From the NCBI GenBank assembly GCA_002099365.1, contig MSED01000004.1:2046001-2110000 (forward strand): a DNA stretch of 64,000 nucleotides, given 5' to 3'. The notes under the pieces were generated by a model. That model was not told the DNA's origin. It saw only the letters and a list, made by a program, of their open reading frames with translations, and did not search any database. Positions 1 through 9,657 of this stretch are shown in pieces. The stretch comes from Phialophora verrucosa. Its lineage: Eukaryota > Ascomycota > Eurotiomycetes > Chaetothyriales > Herpotrichiellaceae. Position 1 is the stretch's first letter; each line of letters begins with the position of its first letter. The position numbers and the translations under genes are program-made.

Positions 1-364
1 GCAGCGGGAGCCGCTCGGGCAGCTTTCGCGGCATCCTTCAACTGCTTGCGTAGGGGGGCACGATCATCTTGCAGCCACGAGCTGCAGAGGTGGAAGGGTC
101 GAAGGTCAACGCGATTCCTGGGTATGAGAGGCCGGACTGGAAGACGCTGGCGAGTCCAACTCAACCATCTTCCGTGCATCGGCTGCGGAACGCCTGCACC
201 ATGAACAGCCAGGGAAGTTTGGCGACCACGGTAATGGAGGGAAATGACCTGATACTCGAAGGTGACGGAGACCGGAGTAAAATCGACGTGGATCGCGTCG
301 CCTGCAGTTTCCCTGCTCCACCGTATCGAACGGAGCGGAAAAAGTCTTCACCGGCCTTCAACAT
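1..364 (-). other. Possible 5' end of a minus-strand gene running off the left edge
   Basis: Read on the minus strand, bases 70-1 give an open, Lys/Ala-rich stretch (DDRAPLRKQLKDAAKAARA) that looks like coding sequence and continues past the left edge. A pyrimidine-rich CTGCAG lies just upstream near position 84 and could be an intron acceptor. An ATG at 364 opens a 67-codon frame that might be a first exon. I could not find a donor/acceptor pair that joins the two in frame, so both the model and the product are unknown. Bases 365-657, between this and the next gene, hold no recognisable feature beyond being the leader/promoter of the gene starting at 658. Confidence 0.2.
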
Positions 365-657
365 ATGAGGTCAAAGGCCGAAATGCTCAGGACTTCGCGA
401 TACCGTCTTCCTGCTTCCTTACCTGTTTGTGACAACATGATACGATCACAATGTCTGGCGGGCTAGGCTTATCGCTGCCGATCGAGCTAAATCGCCGCTC
501 TCCTGCCCGTCGACTTCTAATCAGCGTTCCTCTCCGCCAACGACTCGAGCCCGTGCTTGTGGAGACTGACACCACATTTTCCATCATAATTCTAGCATAA
601 TTTCTCTCCAGCCTCTCGCCTCTGAGCGCTTCGCGATGTCGCCATGATATTATTACT

Positions 658-2679
658 ATGAGTTCATACTCTCTGCCGTCGGTTGGCGGCCGCCAGCTTT
701 ACCAGGAACTCTGGAGCCGACCGCGGTCGAGACCTTGGACTTTAGCCACCACCACGACTCTGGGCTTGTTTCTGGGATTCGGTGCACTGCTCCTTGCAAG
801 ATCTTACCTCTCGACAGTTCGAAGATCGGAAGAAGAAGCTGCATCTCCGGAGAGCGATCATCCTGTACTCAAAAACCACTCGACTACTCGGTCATACAAG
901 ACGAAGTATGCAGAATACCCCTCCATACGGACGTTTTACCACCCTCACGCTCACGCGGAAAAGTCACAAGCCATCGCAGATTTACCTTTGCTGGTATTTA
1001 TCCACGGGTTGGGCGGCTCTTTGCCTCAATTTGCGCCGCTTCTGGGTAGTCTGGTCAATATCGCCCCGTGTTTTGGGATTGAACTGCCAGGCCACGGCAT
1101 ATCGGCTTTCTCACCCCAGAATTACGATGCTTACACAATCGCAGCATTTTGCGAACTATGGCAGACGGCCATCGCAGATATCTGTAGAGAGCACGGGCAC
1201 AAGAAAGTCCTATTCATCGGCCACAGTATGGGCTGCTCGATCGCTGCGCTATTGGCCACAAATCCGTCCTTCCCCTTCGACGTGTTAGGTTTCGTTGGCA
1301 TCTGTCCCAAAGCAACACCTCCGTTGCCATCTGAAGCGGCTTCGGCAAGGCGATTCCTTTCGCTACCAGATTCACTGCTCAATGTCCTGCGAATGTTGGA
1401 TAGAAGAGGTGGGATCAACTCCAAGAGTGTCGAAAGGATGGCTGGCAATGCTGCGGGTGTAGACCTCCGACGTCTGCAATTGGCATTCAATAAGAGCTTC
1501 AAGACGCCCGTCTGGAAGCGCTCGGCGCTGGGTTGTCTACCACTCTACGATTCCACCGGAAATGCAATTGGTGGTCTACCTGGAAGGGAGACCTGGGCCA
1601 GAATCCGGGTTCCCCTCTTCCTCATAGCAGGGGAAGCAGACACAGTCACCAAGCCCGCCGAAGTCGCAAAGATTGTCTCATTTCTCAAAGTACCAGCGCG
1701 TGATAACATCAAGGACGCCACAACAGAGGAATCACTTCCCACTACTACCAATTCCATACCCAACGACACACCAACAAGGAGCAAACCCGACCAAGATAAT
1801 GCCAGCAACTCCACAGCAGACGAGCGTAAATTCGGCACCCTCCCTTCTACAAGTGAAATGTCTAGCTACAATTCCACAGTCGTGAAGACCGCCGTCCTGC
1901 CCTCCCCCGCCGCTCATGCTTTAATGTACGACCACTCGACCTACCGCACCGTCGCCGGCCTCATCGAGGACTTCCTTGCCCGCTACATCTCCCCCCAACT
2001 CTCTCTCGGCTGGCAGCTCCAACAGCTCACCACCTCGGGAAAATGGGACGTGAAGAACCTCGAGAAATGGAAGAAGGTCCTCCCCGTCTCCGGTCCCATC
2101 GGCCATCCTCCCGAGCACGGCATATTCCGCGCAATGAAGACATTAAGAGAACAAGATGAAGCCCACACCCCGAGCGTCTTTCTGAGGAAATGGCGAGACA
2201 AAATCTTTGCCGTAATAGACATATCGCACGACTCTCCCGTCTACGACACCGCGTCCCTTGAAAAAGGGGGGATCCAGTACCACAAATTTCCGACTGTGTC
2301 CAAAGTGCCGCCCACGATAGTCGAAGTCGCGGATTTCATTGCCCTCGTCGACCGTCTCCGCCTGGAACAACAGTCTCCTGGCTCGAACGGCGAGGGCAAG
2401 TCCATCGGCGTTCACTGCCATTATGGATATAATCGCACGGGCTTCTTCATCTGCTGCTATTTGATCGAGCGCTGTGGGTATCGAGCGCAGGACGCGCTGG
2501 ACGAGTTTGCGGCGCAGAAACCGCCGGGCATCAAGCATGAGCATTTCATCGATACCCTGTTCATGCGATATCACGTCGGCCTGAAGAAGGCGCCTACGCT
2601 GCTGGAGGCAGCGATGGAGGACAGGCCCCGGAGTATGGCAGGGACGGGGGTCGAAAGCGTGGAGTCTACGGATTCATAA
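658..2679 (+). CDS. Alpha/beta-hydrolase fused to a capping-enzyme-like cysteine phosphatase, membrane-anchored
   Basis: Single-exon gene, 673 residues. A hydrophobic segment (about residues 28-48) is followed by an alpha/beta-hydrolase domain (about 105-440): oxyanion-loop HGLGG (116-120), nucleophile elbow GHSMG with Ser190, acidic residue Asp328 in GEADTV, and a candidate catalytic His420. A low-complexity insert (about 345-410) sits between the Asp and the His. The C-terminal domain (about 500-640) carries the CX5R signature HCHYGYNRTG (Cys587, Arg593). That signature, and PPGI plus a final FMRY-like end, resemble the RNA 5'-triphosphatase/PIR1 branch of dual-specificity phosphatases more than MAP-kinase phosphatases. 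The hydrolase-plus-phosphatase pairing is, to my knowledge, found in other moulds; substrates are not known to me. Convergent with the importin gene. Confidence 0.85.
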   Translation: MSSYSLPSVGGRQLYQELWSRPRSRPWTLATTTTLGLFLGFGALLLARSYLSTVRRSEEEAASPESDHPVLKNHSTTRSYKTKYAEYPSIRTFYHPHAHAEKSQAIADLPLLVFIHGLGGSLPQFAPLLGSLVNIAPCFGIELPGHGISAFSPQNYDAYTIAAFCELWQTAIADICREHGHKKVLFIGHSMGCSIAALLATNPSFPFDVLGFVGICPKATPPLPSEAASARRFLSLPDSLLNVLRMLDRRGGINSKSVERMAGNAAGVDLRRLQLAFNKSFKTPVWKRSALGCLPLYDSTGNAIGGLPGRETWARIRVPLFLIAGEADTVTKPAEVAKIVSFLKVPARDNIKDATTEESLPTTTNSIPNDTPTRSKPDQDNASNSTADERKFGTLPSTSEMSSYNSTVVKTAVLPSPAAHALMYDHSTYRTVAGLIEDFLARYISPQLSLGWQLQQLTTSGKWDVKNLEKWKKVLPVSGPIGHPPEHGIFRAMKTLREQDEAHTPSVFLRKWRDKIFAVIDISHDSPVYDTASLEKGGIQYHKFPTVSKVPPTIVEVADFIALVDRLRLEQQSPGSNGEGKSIGVHCHYGYNRTGFFICCYLIERCGYRAQDALDEFAAQKPPGIKHEHFIDTLFMRYHVGLKKAPTLLEAAMEDRPRSMAGTGVESVESTDS

Positions 2680-3000
2680 CACCGTGTGGAAGGGGTGCAG
2701 AAGGCATTACTGTGTAACGTGATGAGCTGGTTGGCTGCTTGATCCAACATTCTTGTCCCCCTCTTCGGTGCCACATAGAGCAATATGCGGCAGTAACTTT
2801 CCTGTCACGCAAAGAATACGCACGAAGAGTCAGAGTCGAATCCATCGCCATGCCTGATACTGACGAAGCGTAAGAAAGGTGGGAAAGAGCCATAATCAAG
2901 ACCACCTCGCGTTTCTCCTTCCTAGTCCTTCTCTCCTAGTTGCGCGTCCACGCACCACCCAACAGCTCCACTCGATTTACTACAATCCTATCACCCCTCC
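2680..3000. other. Convergent 3' intergenic stretch
   Basis: 321 bases between the stops of the hydrolase-phosphatase gene and the importin gene. It should contain both 3' UTRs. No frame, repeat or RNA gene stands out. Confidence 0.6.
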
Positions 3001-6000
3001 TCACAACAACTTCAATTCCACAAAGGCCTTGACTACCGCGTCGTCGATCCTCCCCAACCACTCCGCCTGGAACGCCTGCTCGCCACCCACTCGGCCGACA
3101 ATGCCCCTCAGCTGCTCGGCGATGAAAGCGCGCAAATTGACGTTATAGATCGGGTCATTGTTGCTGACGACCCGCTTGCGGCCGTCCTCGGGCGTCGCGT
3201 CCGGCCACTCGGGCACGTCCCCGCCGTCGCCGTGCCGATTATGCCATAGGTAGTCGCCCTGGCTGTCGTCGGCGGCCTCGAGGCCGAGCTCCGTGCACAC
3301 GTCCGTCCAGATCGTGAACAGCGTCTGCAGGTTTTCGAGCATGATGGTCGGGAAGGGGGGCGTGGTGGCGCCGAGGAACGACGTCAGGGCCAGGACTTGG
3401 AGTTTTTTCCGCAGAATGTCGCCTATGCTATCGATGTGGAGGAGCCACTCTGTAACTAACCATTGGACGGGCTGCAGGGTCTGCGAGGACGAAGAGGTGG
3501 CCGTGATGTCTGTCGCGGAGACGGCTTGGCAGAATTTATCGGGCGAGAGCAGGGCGATGCGTGCTAGGAGGCTGAATAGACTGGTCTCCCCGGGGCCGAT
3601 GATCTCGGGTGGTTTCTTGCTGGGACGGGGGTCCTGGTGGTATTCGTATGCGTCTTTGAGGGGTTGGAGTAGGGCAGCTAGGTAGTGGGTGTGCAGCATT
3701 GATTCGAGGAGGTGGGTTAGCGCTTGCTGGGGCTCTAATGGGGAGAGAGACGGGATTGAGATTGTGGCGACCAGGTTTTCCAGGACGTGGGGGGCGAGAG
3801 AGGCGTCTCGGGCGCGGCTCGTGGAAAGGGCTGAGAGCAGAGATTTGAGGCACGTGAGGAGAGGGCCGAGGAAGTCTGGGGCTAGAATCGTTGCAGGCGA
3901 CAATATCGTGTACGATTCGGTGAGTTCGAAGATTTGACGCAGCAAGTCGCTGCCCACGTCGAGGAGTGGGAGGAGCGAGTGAGATAGGGATAGGAGGTCT
4001 GGGGATGCGCTGTCTGTGGGTGTTTGTTGGATGATAGCGGTCCATAGCTCGAGAGCCTCTTCCAACAAATACACTATGGCTTCTGATTGCGGTTGAATGG
4101 AGTCGTGGATCAAAGGAAGAATGGGTCCGTGGTACGCGAGACTCTTCTGGCCAAGGCTGTTGACGATTGCTGTGATCATAGTCAAGATAGCTTGTTTCAT
4201 CAGATGTTCTTCGCCAGATTCTTCCCAGAGCGGCGGAAGCATCGACATGATGCCTTGTGCATACGGTTCGATCTGTCCCTCAAGTCTTGTGACGGCCACT
4301 CGGACTGTCTCCAGAAGTGCCATCTTCGTTTCGGACAGCTCCGTCTCGGCAACCAGAGACATCACATTTTCCAGCAACGGCGTAGCGTAGGGTTGGAAAT
4401 CAGCAAAATTGAACTCGAACGGCTCAAGGATCAGACGCAGTTGACGTCCTGCCGTCACGCGGACGACGTGATCATTCAGCGGTTCTCGGCTGGAAAGCAA
4501 ATGGGCAAATATCTGGTACACGGCCACTCGATCCAGCGTGTCGGGTTTAATCGGTACCCATTGCCCCAGTAGGATTGCGGTTCTTCGGCGCAAGAGATTG
4601 TAATTTGGTTCGTTCATTTGGACTTCTGGCACCAGCGTGGTTTGAAGAAAGGTGTTAAAATCGAGTACATCCTCCATACACGCTGCGGCTACACCGATGG
4701 CCGAGTAAAGACTGTCCTTGAGGAGAACATCGGTGTTGGAAGTGGTGGCGTATCGCTGGAAAACCTCGAGTAACCGCGGTACAAGCAGTTCCTTGAAATT
4801 GATGACCAGGTCAAGGAACAGCTTCTCGGAACATGAGCGGATCGAGAACTCCCACGCATCTGCAATCTCTTCTTCCCGTCGTTCCCACTCGTCTGGTGCC
4901 TCCTCCCAGTCCCGCAGGTCGGAGGGGCGAAGGACGAAGTATTGTGTGACCAGCAGTTCCATCAATTGAATGACAAAGTCTTCGGTAAGAACAGTCTCCT
5001 TGATGTAGTCCACGGCATCTTTTCTGTCTTTCTTGTCCGCGGGAGTGACGTATTTGAAGGTCTGCACTGGATTGAAGACCATTCTCAGGCAAGCCCGGAA
5101 CAGTAATAGGGCCTTCAGGCACAGCTTCTCCATTGGTGACTCCTCGTTCCGGTCGCCGTTGCGATATACCTTCCAGTCGAAGTTGCCTTGCGCAAGTGAC
5201 TGCTTGGTATAGCCCTGACTGATGGTAGTCCAAGATCGGTTGAGAATATCCATGCAGCCCAATAAGACGAAGGACGCGGGATGATCCCTAGCCATATCAA
5301 GGTATAACTTAGATAACTGGAGGAGGTGCTTTAGCAGCATACTTCGAAACTGTTCGGACGCATCTCCTGTGTATATTGCCCAGAAGGATTTCTGGTGCGT
5401 CTGCAGGAGGTCCCAGAATTGTCTGACAGCATCCTCGCGATGGGGTCGCTCAAAGCCTGCAATCACAAGGCGGCGTAGAGTCTTGAGCGCGGAAAGACTG
5501 CCGACGAGACTGGCCATTTCGGACTGGTTTGACTGCCATCTTGTCACCAAGCAAATGTAAAGAGTGCCAAGGACCTGAAGGAGTTCCAATGAAACATCTT
5601 GGAGGCTCTTCTTTGTGCGCTGCAGCCGCGCTGAAGCCAGTTCCTTGATGATCTGGAGGGTGATGGTCAAGATGTTGGAGACGTAGAGGGGGTCACCGGG
5701 GTCTTGACTGGCGACCTGTAGATGCTGAATTATCACGTTGATGATATCCGGCCAGTCGTGCGGAAATTCGTACCTAACGATTTTTGCCAACATCAAGGCA
5801 TTCTGGACAGCGAGCGCAGAGACGGGTTCGCGGACCCCCGCATCTATCGATCTTGACCTGATTTGTTCTTTCTCAGCCTTAGAGATGGGGTTGGTTGACG
5901 TTTTCCGCCAGTGCTTGTCGATGCCGTTTTTGAGTTGAATGATGGCTTGGAAGCGGACTTCTTGGCCAAGCGAGAAATCAGAGTAGATATCCTGGAGAAG

Positions 6001-6159
6001 GGCGTAATAGCCAGCGGACCTTTCCCAATTGCCGATCTGTTGGGTCGCAACCTTCAAGCTCTGCGCTGTGGGATATGAGGCACTTGTGAGGGTGGACACA
6101 ACAGCGTCTCTCGTCAGAGGGTTCGTTTCCCCCTCCACTTCGATGGCGAAAGAAGGCAT
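3001..6159 (-). CDS. kap120: Importin beta-family nuclear transport receptor, Kap120/importin-11 type
   Basis: Uninterrupted 1052-residue frame starting at ATG 6159. The N-terminus (QIGNWERSAGYYALLQDIY, then a Gln/Leu-Lys-Asn-Gly-Ile segment and KHWRKT) is the importin-beta N-terminal HEAT region as found in Kap120/importin-11, and the rest is helical HEAT-repeat-like sequence to the end. Length fits the family (about 1000-1050). These receptors carry cargo through the nuclear pore under control of Ran-GTP; yeast Kap120 has been linked to ribosome-biogenesis cargo. It is divergent from pex2 with a 391-base gap. Family assignment is firm; the Kap120 orthology rests on recognition of the N-terminal motif and length. 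Confidence 0.85.
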   Translation of the reverse strand: MPSFAIEVEGETNPLTRDAVVSTLTSASYPTAQSLKVATQQIGNWERSAGYYALLQDIYSDFSLGQEVRFQAIIQLKNGIDKHWRKTSTNPISKAEKEQIRSRSIDAGVREPVSALAVQNALMLAKIVRYEFPHDWPDIINVIIQHLQVASQDPGDPLYVSNILTITLQIIKELASARLQRTKKSLQDVSLELLQVLGTLYICLVTRWQSNQSEMASLVGSLSALKTLRRLVIAGFERPHREDAVRQFWDLLQTHQKSFWAIYTGDASEQFRSMLLKHLLQLSKLYLDMARDHPASFVLLGCMDILNRSWTTISQGYTKQSLAQGNFDWKVYRNGDRNEESPMEKLCLKALLLFRACLRMVFNPVQTFKYVTPADKKDRKDAVDYIKETVLTEDFVIQLMELLVTQYFVLRPSDLRDWEEAPDEWERREEEIADAWEFSIRSCSEKLFLDLVINFKELLVPRLLEVFQRYATTSNTDVLLKDSLYSAIGVAAACMEDVLDFNTFLQTTLVPEVQMNEPNYNLLRRRTAILLGQWVPIKPDTLDRVAVYQIFAHLLSSREPLNDHVVRVTAGRQLRLILEPFEFNFADFQPYATPLLENVMSLVAETELSETKMALLETVRVAVTRLEGQIEPYAQGIMSMLPPLWEESGEEHLMKQAILTMITAIVNSLGQKSLAYHGPILPLIHDSIQPQSEAIVYLLEEALELWTAIIQQTPTDSASPDLLSLSHSLLPLLDVGSDLLRQIFELTESYTILSPATILAPDFLGPLLTCLKSLLSALSTSRARDASLAPHVLENLVATISIPSLSPLEPQQALTHLLESMLHTHYLAALLQPLKDAYEYHQDPRPSKKPPEIIGPGETSLFSLLARIALLSPDKFCQAVSATDITATSSSSQTLQPVQWLVTEWLLHIDSIGDILRKKLQVLALTSFLGATTPPFPTIMLENLQTLFTIWTDVCTELGLEAADDSQGDYLWHNRHGDGGDVPEWPDATPEDGRKRVVSNNDPIYNVNLRAFIAEQLRGIVGRVGGEQAFQAEWLGRIDDAVVKAFVELKLL

Positions 6160-6550
6160 CTCGAAGACAAGTGGCCTAGGGAGCCTAGCTGATCATGTTG
6201 TGGTGATGATATAGTGCTGAAAGGAGCGCAAGTGGCTGGATATCCAACGGAATTCTCATCAAGATGAGACCGACAGTGCCTGAGGAAGGCTGAAACTGAA
6301 ACAAAGGAGCTGCAGCCTTTCGGGGTGGCGTTTACAATGCCAGCGCGCGGCCATGTGGATATCTAATTATCTTGATCACCTGGTGCGGTGTGGGCTTGGT
6401 GTATCCAACTGCGCCAGTTAAAGCGGCAGGCCAATGGACGGATGCGAGGACCACCGACCGAAGCATTTCCTCCAGAGCCTCGGCTGCGGTCAACATTCCT
6501 GTCTATATCGATTAACCTTTTTTTCCTTAACCTCCTCTCATGACGGCGCC
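6160..6550. promoter_or_regulatory. Shared divergent promoter region of kap120 and pex2
   Basis: 391 bases between two divergent start codons. It contains a pyrimidine-rich run (tttttttcctt-like, about 6516-6536) just before the pex2 ATG, usual for fungal leaders. An in-frame ATG at 6434 would add 39 unconserved-looking residues to pex2 and is judged to lie in the leader. Confidence 0.5.
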
Positions 6551-7933
6551 ATGTCATCGAGCAGCTTCGCCGCCGCCCAAGAGCGCATTCTGGCGCGACA
6601 GACAGCCAGACAACAAGAGGCCCAAGCCTTGCAGCCACCAGCCCTGACGACGAATGGCAGACCTTCGTTTACGCGACTTACGCAGTCGGTGCGGCCGAGA
6701 CTCTCTTCATTTTGGACGACCTTGCTAGACTCTGAGGGCACGAGGCCTACTTTCAGGGTCGGCCAGGTGGATGCGGAGCTCTTGGATGAAGAGTTGCTCG
6801 GGCTGTTGAAGACACAAGTAGGAGACGCATTAAAATACCTTGGGCCGCATTTGCAGGACGACTGGTCTCAAGAGATCCTGCTTGCTCTGAGAGCCGTACT
6901 CTTCAAACTATCCATATGGGACAACGACGCTTCGTACGGCGCATCGCTACAGAACCTTCGATACGCCGACGCGAGGAAGCAGACTGTGGCACTTCCGAAG
7001 CCGACCCGGTGGCAGAAGAGTCTATACGGCTTGATAACGGTGTTCGGCCGCTATGGATGGGATAAATGGGAGGACTGGCTGATAGACCAGGAGAGGGGAT
7101 ATACAGCTCCCTCGGAAGTCGTCCAGAGACTGATGCGGCTTACGTCCTTTGTATCCACAACCCATTCGATTGCTGCCTTCTGCTCTTTCCTGGTTTTCCT
7201 CGTCAACGGCCGTTACCGGACTCTTACAGACCGCCTTCTGAGATTGAGGTTGGCGTCTCCGTCAAATCAAGTCAGTCGAGAGGTCTCCTTTGAGTATCTC
7301 AACCGTCAACTGGTTTGGCACGCATTTACCGAATTTCTACTGTTCCTGCTCCCGCTGGTGGGAATCAGTCGGTGGCGGAGGTGGCTTGTGAGAGCGTGGA
7401 AGAGAACCAAGGATGCCATGAAGACGGAAAATACAGAAGATGACGAGGACAGGGCGAAGACGGGACCGCTTGCTTTTCTCCCAGAAAGAACATGCGCCAT
7501 CTGCTATCAGGATCAAAACCCTACATCGACATCCGAAGCTGAAATACTTGGCGCCAACACAGCCGCTGGTGGGGGAGTTATTGGCTCAGCCAACACCGAC
7601 ATCGTCAATCCTTACGAGACCGTCCCGTGCAACTGCATCTATTGCTTTGTTTGCATCACCAGCAAGATCGAAGCAGAAGAAGGTGGTGGCTGGAGTTGTT
7701 TACGGTGCGGAGAGATTGTCTACAAGTGTCGGCCGTGGAACGGTGATGTGGTTGTAGAGCAAGAGAAGAAGGTCAGTAGCAAGGCCGCGAAATCCGTCGG
7801 CTTCTCTGTTTCAAACGACGGGTCAGACGAGCACTCTCGGGACGAATCATCAGAAGGGTACCCGGAGAAGATAGATTCCACCTTGGCAAGTAGTCAGTGG
7901 ACTATGGCAGATGAGGACTCTCCAGGTGACTGA
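6551..7933 (+). CDS. pex2: Peroxisome biogenesis protein PEX2 (RING-finger E3 of the peroxisomal importomer)
   Basis: 460 residues from ATG 6551 (context gcgccATGt), chosen over an upstream in-frame ATG at 6434. The Pex2/Pex12-type N-terminal domain contains a W-Q-K-S-L-Y-G-L followed by GRYGWDKWEDWL, and two hydrophobic stretches (about 205-225 and 250-270) fit membrane segments. The C-terminal RING (about residues 314-395) reads CAIC, then CNCIYCFVC, then CLRCG. Pex2 acts with Pex10 and Pex12 in the peroxisome membrane, ubiquitinating the receptor Pex5 for recycling. In the RING the usual C-x-H is C-x-C here. The acidic, Ser-rich tail after the RING looks disordered. Confidence 0.88.
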   Translation: MSSSSFAAAQERILARQTARQQEAQALQPPALTTNGRPSFTRLTQSVRPRLSSFWTTLLDSEGTRPTFRVGQVDAELLDEELLGLLKTQVGDALKYLGPHLQDDWSQEILLALRAVLFKLSIWDNDASYGASLQNLRYADARKQTVALPKPTRWQKSLYGLITVFGRYGWDKWEDWLIDQERGYTAPSEVVQRLMRLTSFVSTTHSIAAFCSFLVFLVNGRYRTLTDRLLRLRLASPSNQVSREVSFEYLNRQLVWHAFTEFLLFLLPLVGISRWRRWLVRAWKRTKDAMKTENTEDDEDRAKTGPLAFLPERTCAICYQDQNPTSTSEAEILGANTAAGGGVIGSANTDIVNPYETVPCNCIYCFVCITSKIEAEEGGGWSCLRCGEIVYKCRPWNGDVVVEQEKKVSSKAAKSVGFSVSNDGSDEHSRDESSEGYPEKIDSTLASSQWTMADEDSPGD

Positions 7934-8043
7934 ATGTTGTGGCCCAAACCGGACAGATTACTCCCACCACCACTCGTCTCTCTCCCTACAGACCCATCCC
8001 CATCTGTAACGACACTGTCGACCAGAGACCGGACATCAGCCGC

Positions 8044-9110
8044 TCAAGTATACGTCTTTCCATTGGCAATCAATTTCTCATATGTTTCCTTGTCATGGCC
8101 TGGAATCACCTGACCTCTAGTGGTCCTCTCCAGTTGTTTCAACCGCTGGGTGCTCATGAACCATGACGGATGATCTCTGGCCAGCCAGCCTTGCGGGATA
8201 CCATCGCGCCACTACACCCAAGTGTCAGCTCCATGCCGGATAGGAGGTCACGATCACTTACATTCTCGATCACGTGGCAGTGGTCACTGATGAAGAAGAA
8301 GGTTCCGCTGTCTGGCATATTGATCTGCATTCCGATCAAGCCTGCAGGATGTCAGAAGCTCCTTCTCTCTAATCAACCTGGTCATGACTCACCATCAGTG
8401 TGACCCGGCAAATGATGCAGTGTGATACCCTGGCAGAAATCGAACGTCCGCTCATCGAAGGTCTTCCAGTTCCTGCGGAGTGTTAGGGTGCTCCATTGCG
8501 CTCTGGTTGGAGAACGAACGACGTACAAGCTTAACTTCAGATAATGTTCGAGGTAGACGCCAACGTCTGCTCCGGTCGCAACAGACCAGAATGCAGCTCT
8601 CAATTCTCGGTCGTGTACCCAGATTTCGACGTCTTTCCTGTCCAAGAATTCGTCCAACCCGCCGGCATGGTCAAGATGCAGATGGCCGATGATGATCTTC
8701 TTGATATCTTCCAATTTGTTTCCCGTCGCCTCCACCGCTGCCCTGAGCTCGTGCTGTGGCTCATAGCGTACGCGGGTGAACACGTCAATGAGGGCAGGTC
8801 CCCAGACTTCGGGATAGTCCTTCCCGCAACCTGTTTCCCACAAGATAAGGCCTTCATGTGGATGTTCAATGAGGAGACAGAATACCGGCAATTCTCGCCG
8901 TTTGTTCACGAAAGATTTGTTCTCTGTACTTTTCAAGCTTGTATTTCCTCCACGGACGACAAAGGCTTCGTCGCACTCGAGCCAGCCTACCTCGAGAATG
9001 TGGAACTTGGTGCCTTTGGGGCAGACGTTGGAGATGTGGTTTGGCACAGCGCCACGGTCAAGTTGTCCTTGAATGCCAGCCATGGTTACGCGAAGCAACG
9101 ATTTGTTCAC
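8044..9110 (-). CDS. Metallo-beta-lactamase superfamily hydrolase, lactonase-like
   Basis: Four exons: 9110-8527, 8472-8393, 8341-8262, 8211-8044 (introns 54, 51 and 50 bases; 303 residues). All joins keep frame and restore family motifs. Zinc ligands are visible: HLHLDHAG (about 143-150), the His of LPGHTDGLIGM across intron 2, the bridging Asp of FFISDHCH, and the final His of VIPGHDKET. This set matches the N-acyl-homoserine-lactonase/AttM-like branch of the superfamily, whose members open lactone rings, but a wider hydrolase role cannot be excluded. No signal peptide is evident, so the protein is probably cytosolic. A second ATG at 9083 is an alternative start. The tail-to-tail neighbour is pex2 (110-base gap). 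Confidence 0.8.
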
Positions 9111-9657
9111 TGATCAAAGCGAGAGACGGTCTTCGAGAGAAGAGAATCCCCAGAAATACAGCTGGGATTTTGAGGGGCACTTCGAGTTTGGACTCTACTC
9201 ACCCCGCATTTAAATCCCAATTCCCTCCACTCGGGGAATGGGCAAAGTTCGAGTAAGAGGAGTAACAAATGGCGTCTGTCCGAGAGATGCGGAAACCACG
9301 AGGGCCAGCAATCGCTTCCGAGACTGCAGCAACATCTCGAAGGAGCTAGGTTGACGCCATGGTGGTCTTAGATCTCGCACCAACGGGAAGGTTGGCGAGA
9401 GCTCATAAGGCGGGGAAACGAACGACAAGCTCAGAAAGACCGGAAATCGGGAAGCAGTGACGTCTTCTTCTCGCTCCAAGGCCGGAAGTCCTCAATTGGT
9501 TGAACTGGAGCTTTTGGACGCGTTGACGAGATACCTCTTTCTCACAGATGGGGAACGTCCGAGGCTTCTGCCTTCTCCAACTGCAAGGTCCCTTGCTTTC
9601 AGCTCACAAGCTTCCAGCTCTCCACCTAACTCGCTGTCCAATGAAGCCGCCGCACTT
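9111..9657. other. Intergenic stretch with long open frames on the plus strand
   Basis: Upstream region of the lactonase-like gene and downstream region of the F-box-like gene. A plus-strand frame of 158 codons (9457-9933) overlaps the end of the F-box-like gene, and the minus strand also stays partly open to about 9470. The true 3' end of the F-box-like gene may therefore extend into this stretch. Confidence 0.4.

Noticed and set aside
3536..4045. 169-codon Pro/Arg-rich minus-strand frame inside kap120
   Set aside because: It lies within the kap120 coding exon in another frame; a composition artefact.
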